NCBI GenBank assembly: GCA_012295275.1 | Contig: CM022668.1 | Coordinates: 12,638,022-12,668,021, forward strand | Reading direction: 5' to 3' | Origin: Chrysomallon squamiferum | Lineage: Eukaryota; Mollusca; Gastropoda; Neomphalida; Peltospiridae | DNA: 30,000 nucleotides | Part shown: piece by piece, positions 29,321-30,000 of the stretch | Position numbering within the stretch: the first letter of the stretch is position 1 | How the letters are laid out: every line of letters begins with the position of its first letter | The notes under the pieces: generated by a model | Databases searched by the model: none | Told to the model about the DNA's origin: nothing | What the model saw: the letters and a program-made list of their open reading frames with translations, nothing else | Program-made: the position numbers and the translations under genes

Positions 29321-29680
29321 AAAGAAATGATGTTAGGTCTTCTAGTTCAGCGATGTTGCCAGTAATAGAAATATCTCACTTACGGTAAACTAGTTAAACC
29401 ATTGAATTAAATTCTTTTGTTGTTGATTTGTTTCCTTTCAGAAAATGCAGCACAGGATTAAGATAACATTCTTGTGTAAGAACTTGCAGGCCAAACATGT
29501 TTATTAAATTTTTAGCAAAGAGTTCATCGAGTGAAAGTAACGGTCTCCTTTGTTCGATTTTGTTATTTAAAAAAAAAAAAATGAAAAGAAAATTAATAAT
29601 AAATTTTAAAAGTCATCTTCATTATTGGTTTCTTTTGTAAGACTTTGTCATTGAAAAAACATAATGAAATAAAGTCTTTT
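29009..29680. other. Low-copy intron sequence with a poly-A run at 29289-29318
   Basis: CCCCCC is followed by a 30-base A run. A plus-strand TTTCCTTTCAG at about 29432-29442 precedes a short frame that ends at TAA near 29505. No gene is supported. Confidence 0.45.
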
Positions 29681-29980
29681 AAAAATTCAGTATTAAACGG
29701 TTATGATTTTGAAAAACAGAAAATAAAATTGAAAAAATTAAAGTTTTAAGATTAAGAAGTAAATATCTATTATTGTTTTAAGAAATGGAAGAAGATAAAA
29801 TTGGATCATTAAACAGTTATTATTTTAAGAAACAGAAGAATATAAAAAATAAATTGTTTTAAAATTCAGTACTAAATAGCTACTATTATTTTAAGAAACA
29901 GAAGAAGGTAAAAAAATAAATTGTTTTAAAATTCAGTACTAAATAGCTACTATTATTTTAAGAAACACAAGATAAAATTG
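29681..29980 (+). repeat. 67-bp tandem repeat, about four to five copies
   Basis: The unit is TTCAGTACTAAATAGCTACT then ATTATTTTAAGAAACAGAAG then AAGGTAAAAAAATAAATTGT and TTTAAAA. The two rightmost copies start at 29865 and 29932, exactly 67 bp apart, and are nearly identical. Copies to the left (from about 29686, and around 29760 and 29800) are more diverged. A final A run reaches the window edge. Confidence 0.9.
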
Positions 29981-30000
29981 AAAAAAAAAAAAAAAAAAAA

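Larger units (their letters stand above)
10660..30000 (-). other. First intron of the Elk-like channel gene (partial)
   Basis: I read through this stretch on the minus strand for the expected first exon of an Elk gene, a short piece encoding the PAS-cap (relatives have APQNTFLDTIATRFDGTH), and did not find it. If the gene has the usual structure, the intron is longer than 19.3 kb and its 5' end is outside the window. It contains many microsatellites, several decayed tandem arrays, long A and T runs, and low-complexity AT-rich sequence, listed separately. No transposase, reverse transcriptase or other recognisable gene was seen inside it on either strand. Calling it intron is inference from the acceptor at 10660 and the missing exon. 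Confidence 0.75.

Noticed and set aside
10660-30000. Search for the first Elk exon on the minus strand
   Set aside because: No stretch encoding the expected PAS-cap sequence was found, so the exon is taken to lie outside the window.
1-30000. CRISPR arrays, operons, defence or phage systems
   Set aside because: The tandem arrays here have no unique spacers, the only gene has introns, and no prokaryotic gene was found; this is animal nuclear DNA.

Overview
This is an animal nuclear genomic window. It is strongly AT-rich and saturated with microsatellites and decayed tandem repeats. It carries part of one recognisable protein-coding gene, read on the minus strand: an Elk-class voltage-gated potassium channel (KCNH3/4/8 family; closest in remembered sequence to insect Elk and vertebrate KCNH8). 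Four internal coding exons can be placed, in transcription order 10659-10429, 4960-4830, 4135-3971 and 595-367. They encode most of the N-terminal PAS (eag) domain, the linker after it, transmembrane segment S1, the short S1-S2 loop and the start of S2. The reading phases are compatible across all four exons, giving about 250 residues. The first exon (start codon and PAS-cap) should lie beyond position 30000, and the pore, C-linker and cyclic-nucleotide-binding homology domain lie beyond position 1, so the gene is incomplete at both ends.

The species cannot be fixed from the sequence. Large introns, very high simple-repeat content and the Elk protein sequence fit a protostome, plausibly a mollusc and perhaps a cephalopod, but this is inference. 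No bacterial-type operon, ribosome binding site, CRISPR array, rRNA or tRNA gene was found. No reverse transcriptase, transposase or integrase coding region was recognised.

Layout by plus-strand position: 1-366, intron 3' of the S1/S2 exon; 367-595, S1/S2 exon; 596-3970, intron made largely of decayed tandem arrays, a 28-bp minisatellite, a 13/16-bp minisatellite and an AT-rich satellite; 3971-4135, linker exon; 4136-4829, a short intron dominated by (TG)n; 4830-4960, exon for the end of the PAS domain; 4961-10428, intron with long (ACT)n, (ATT)n and (CT)n arrays; 10429-10659, PAS exon; 10660-30000, at least 19.3 kb of the first intron. That last stretch is a mosaic of unrelated tandem-repeat families (about 31, 67, 120-130 and 155-185 bp, and 50-90 bp) between low-copy sequence in which no confident exon was seen.

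The most interesting signals are where the repeats sit relative to the splice sites and the number of independent tandem families in one gene. A (CA)n tract on the sense strand ends about 55 nt before the linker-exon acceptor, and a (TTTA)n microsatellite forms the tract before the PAS-exon acceptor. Other points are an ambiguous acceptor at the linker exon, a 181-bp stretch with no G on the plus strand, and a small unexplained open exon-like segment near 16482-16573. I found no convincing new multi-gene system.
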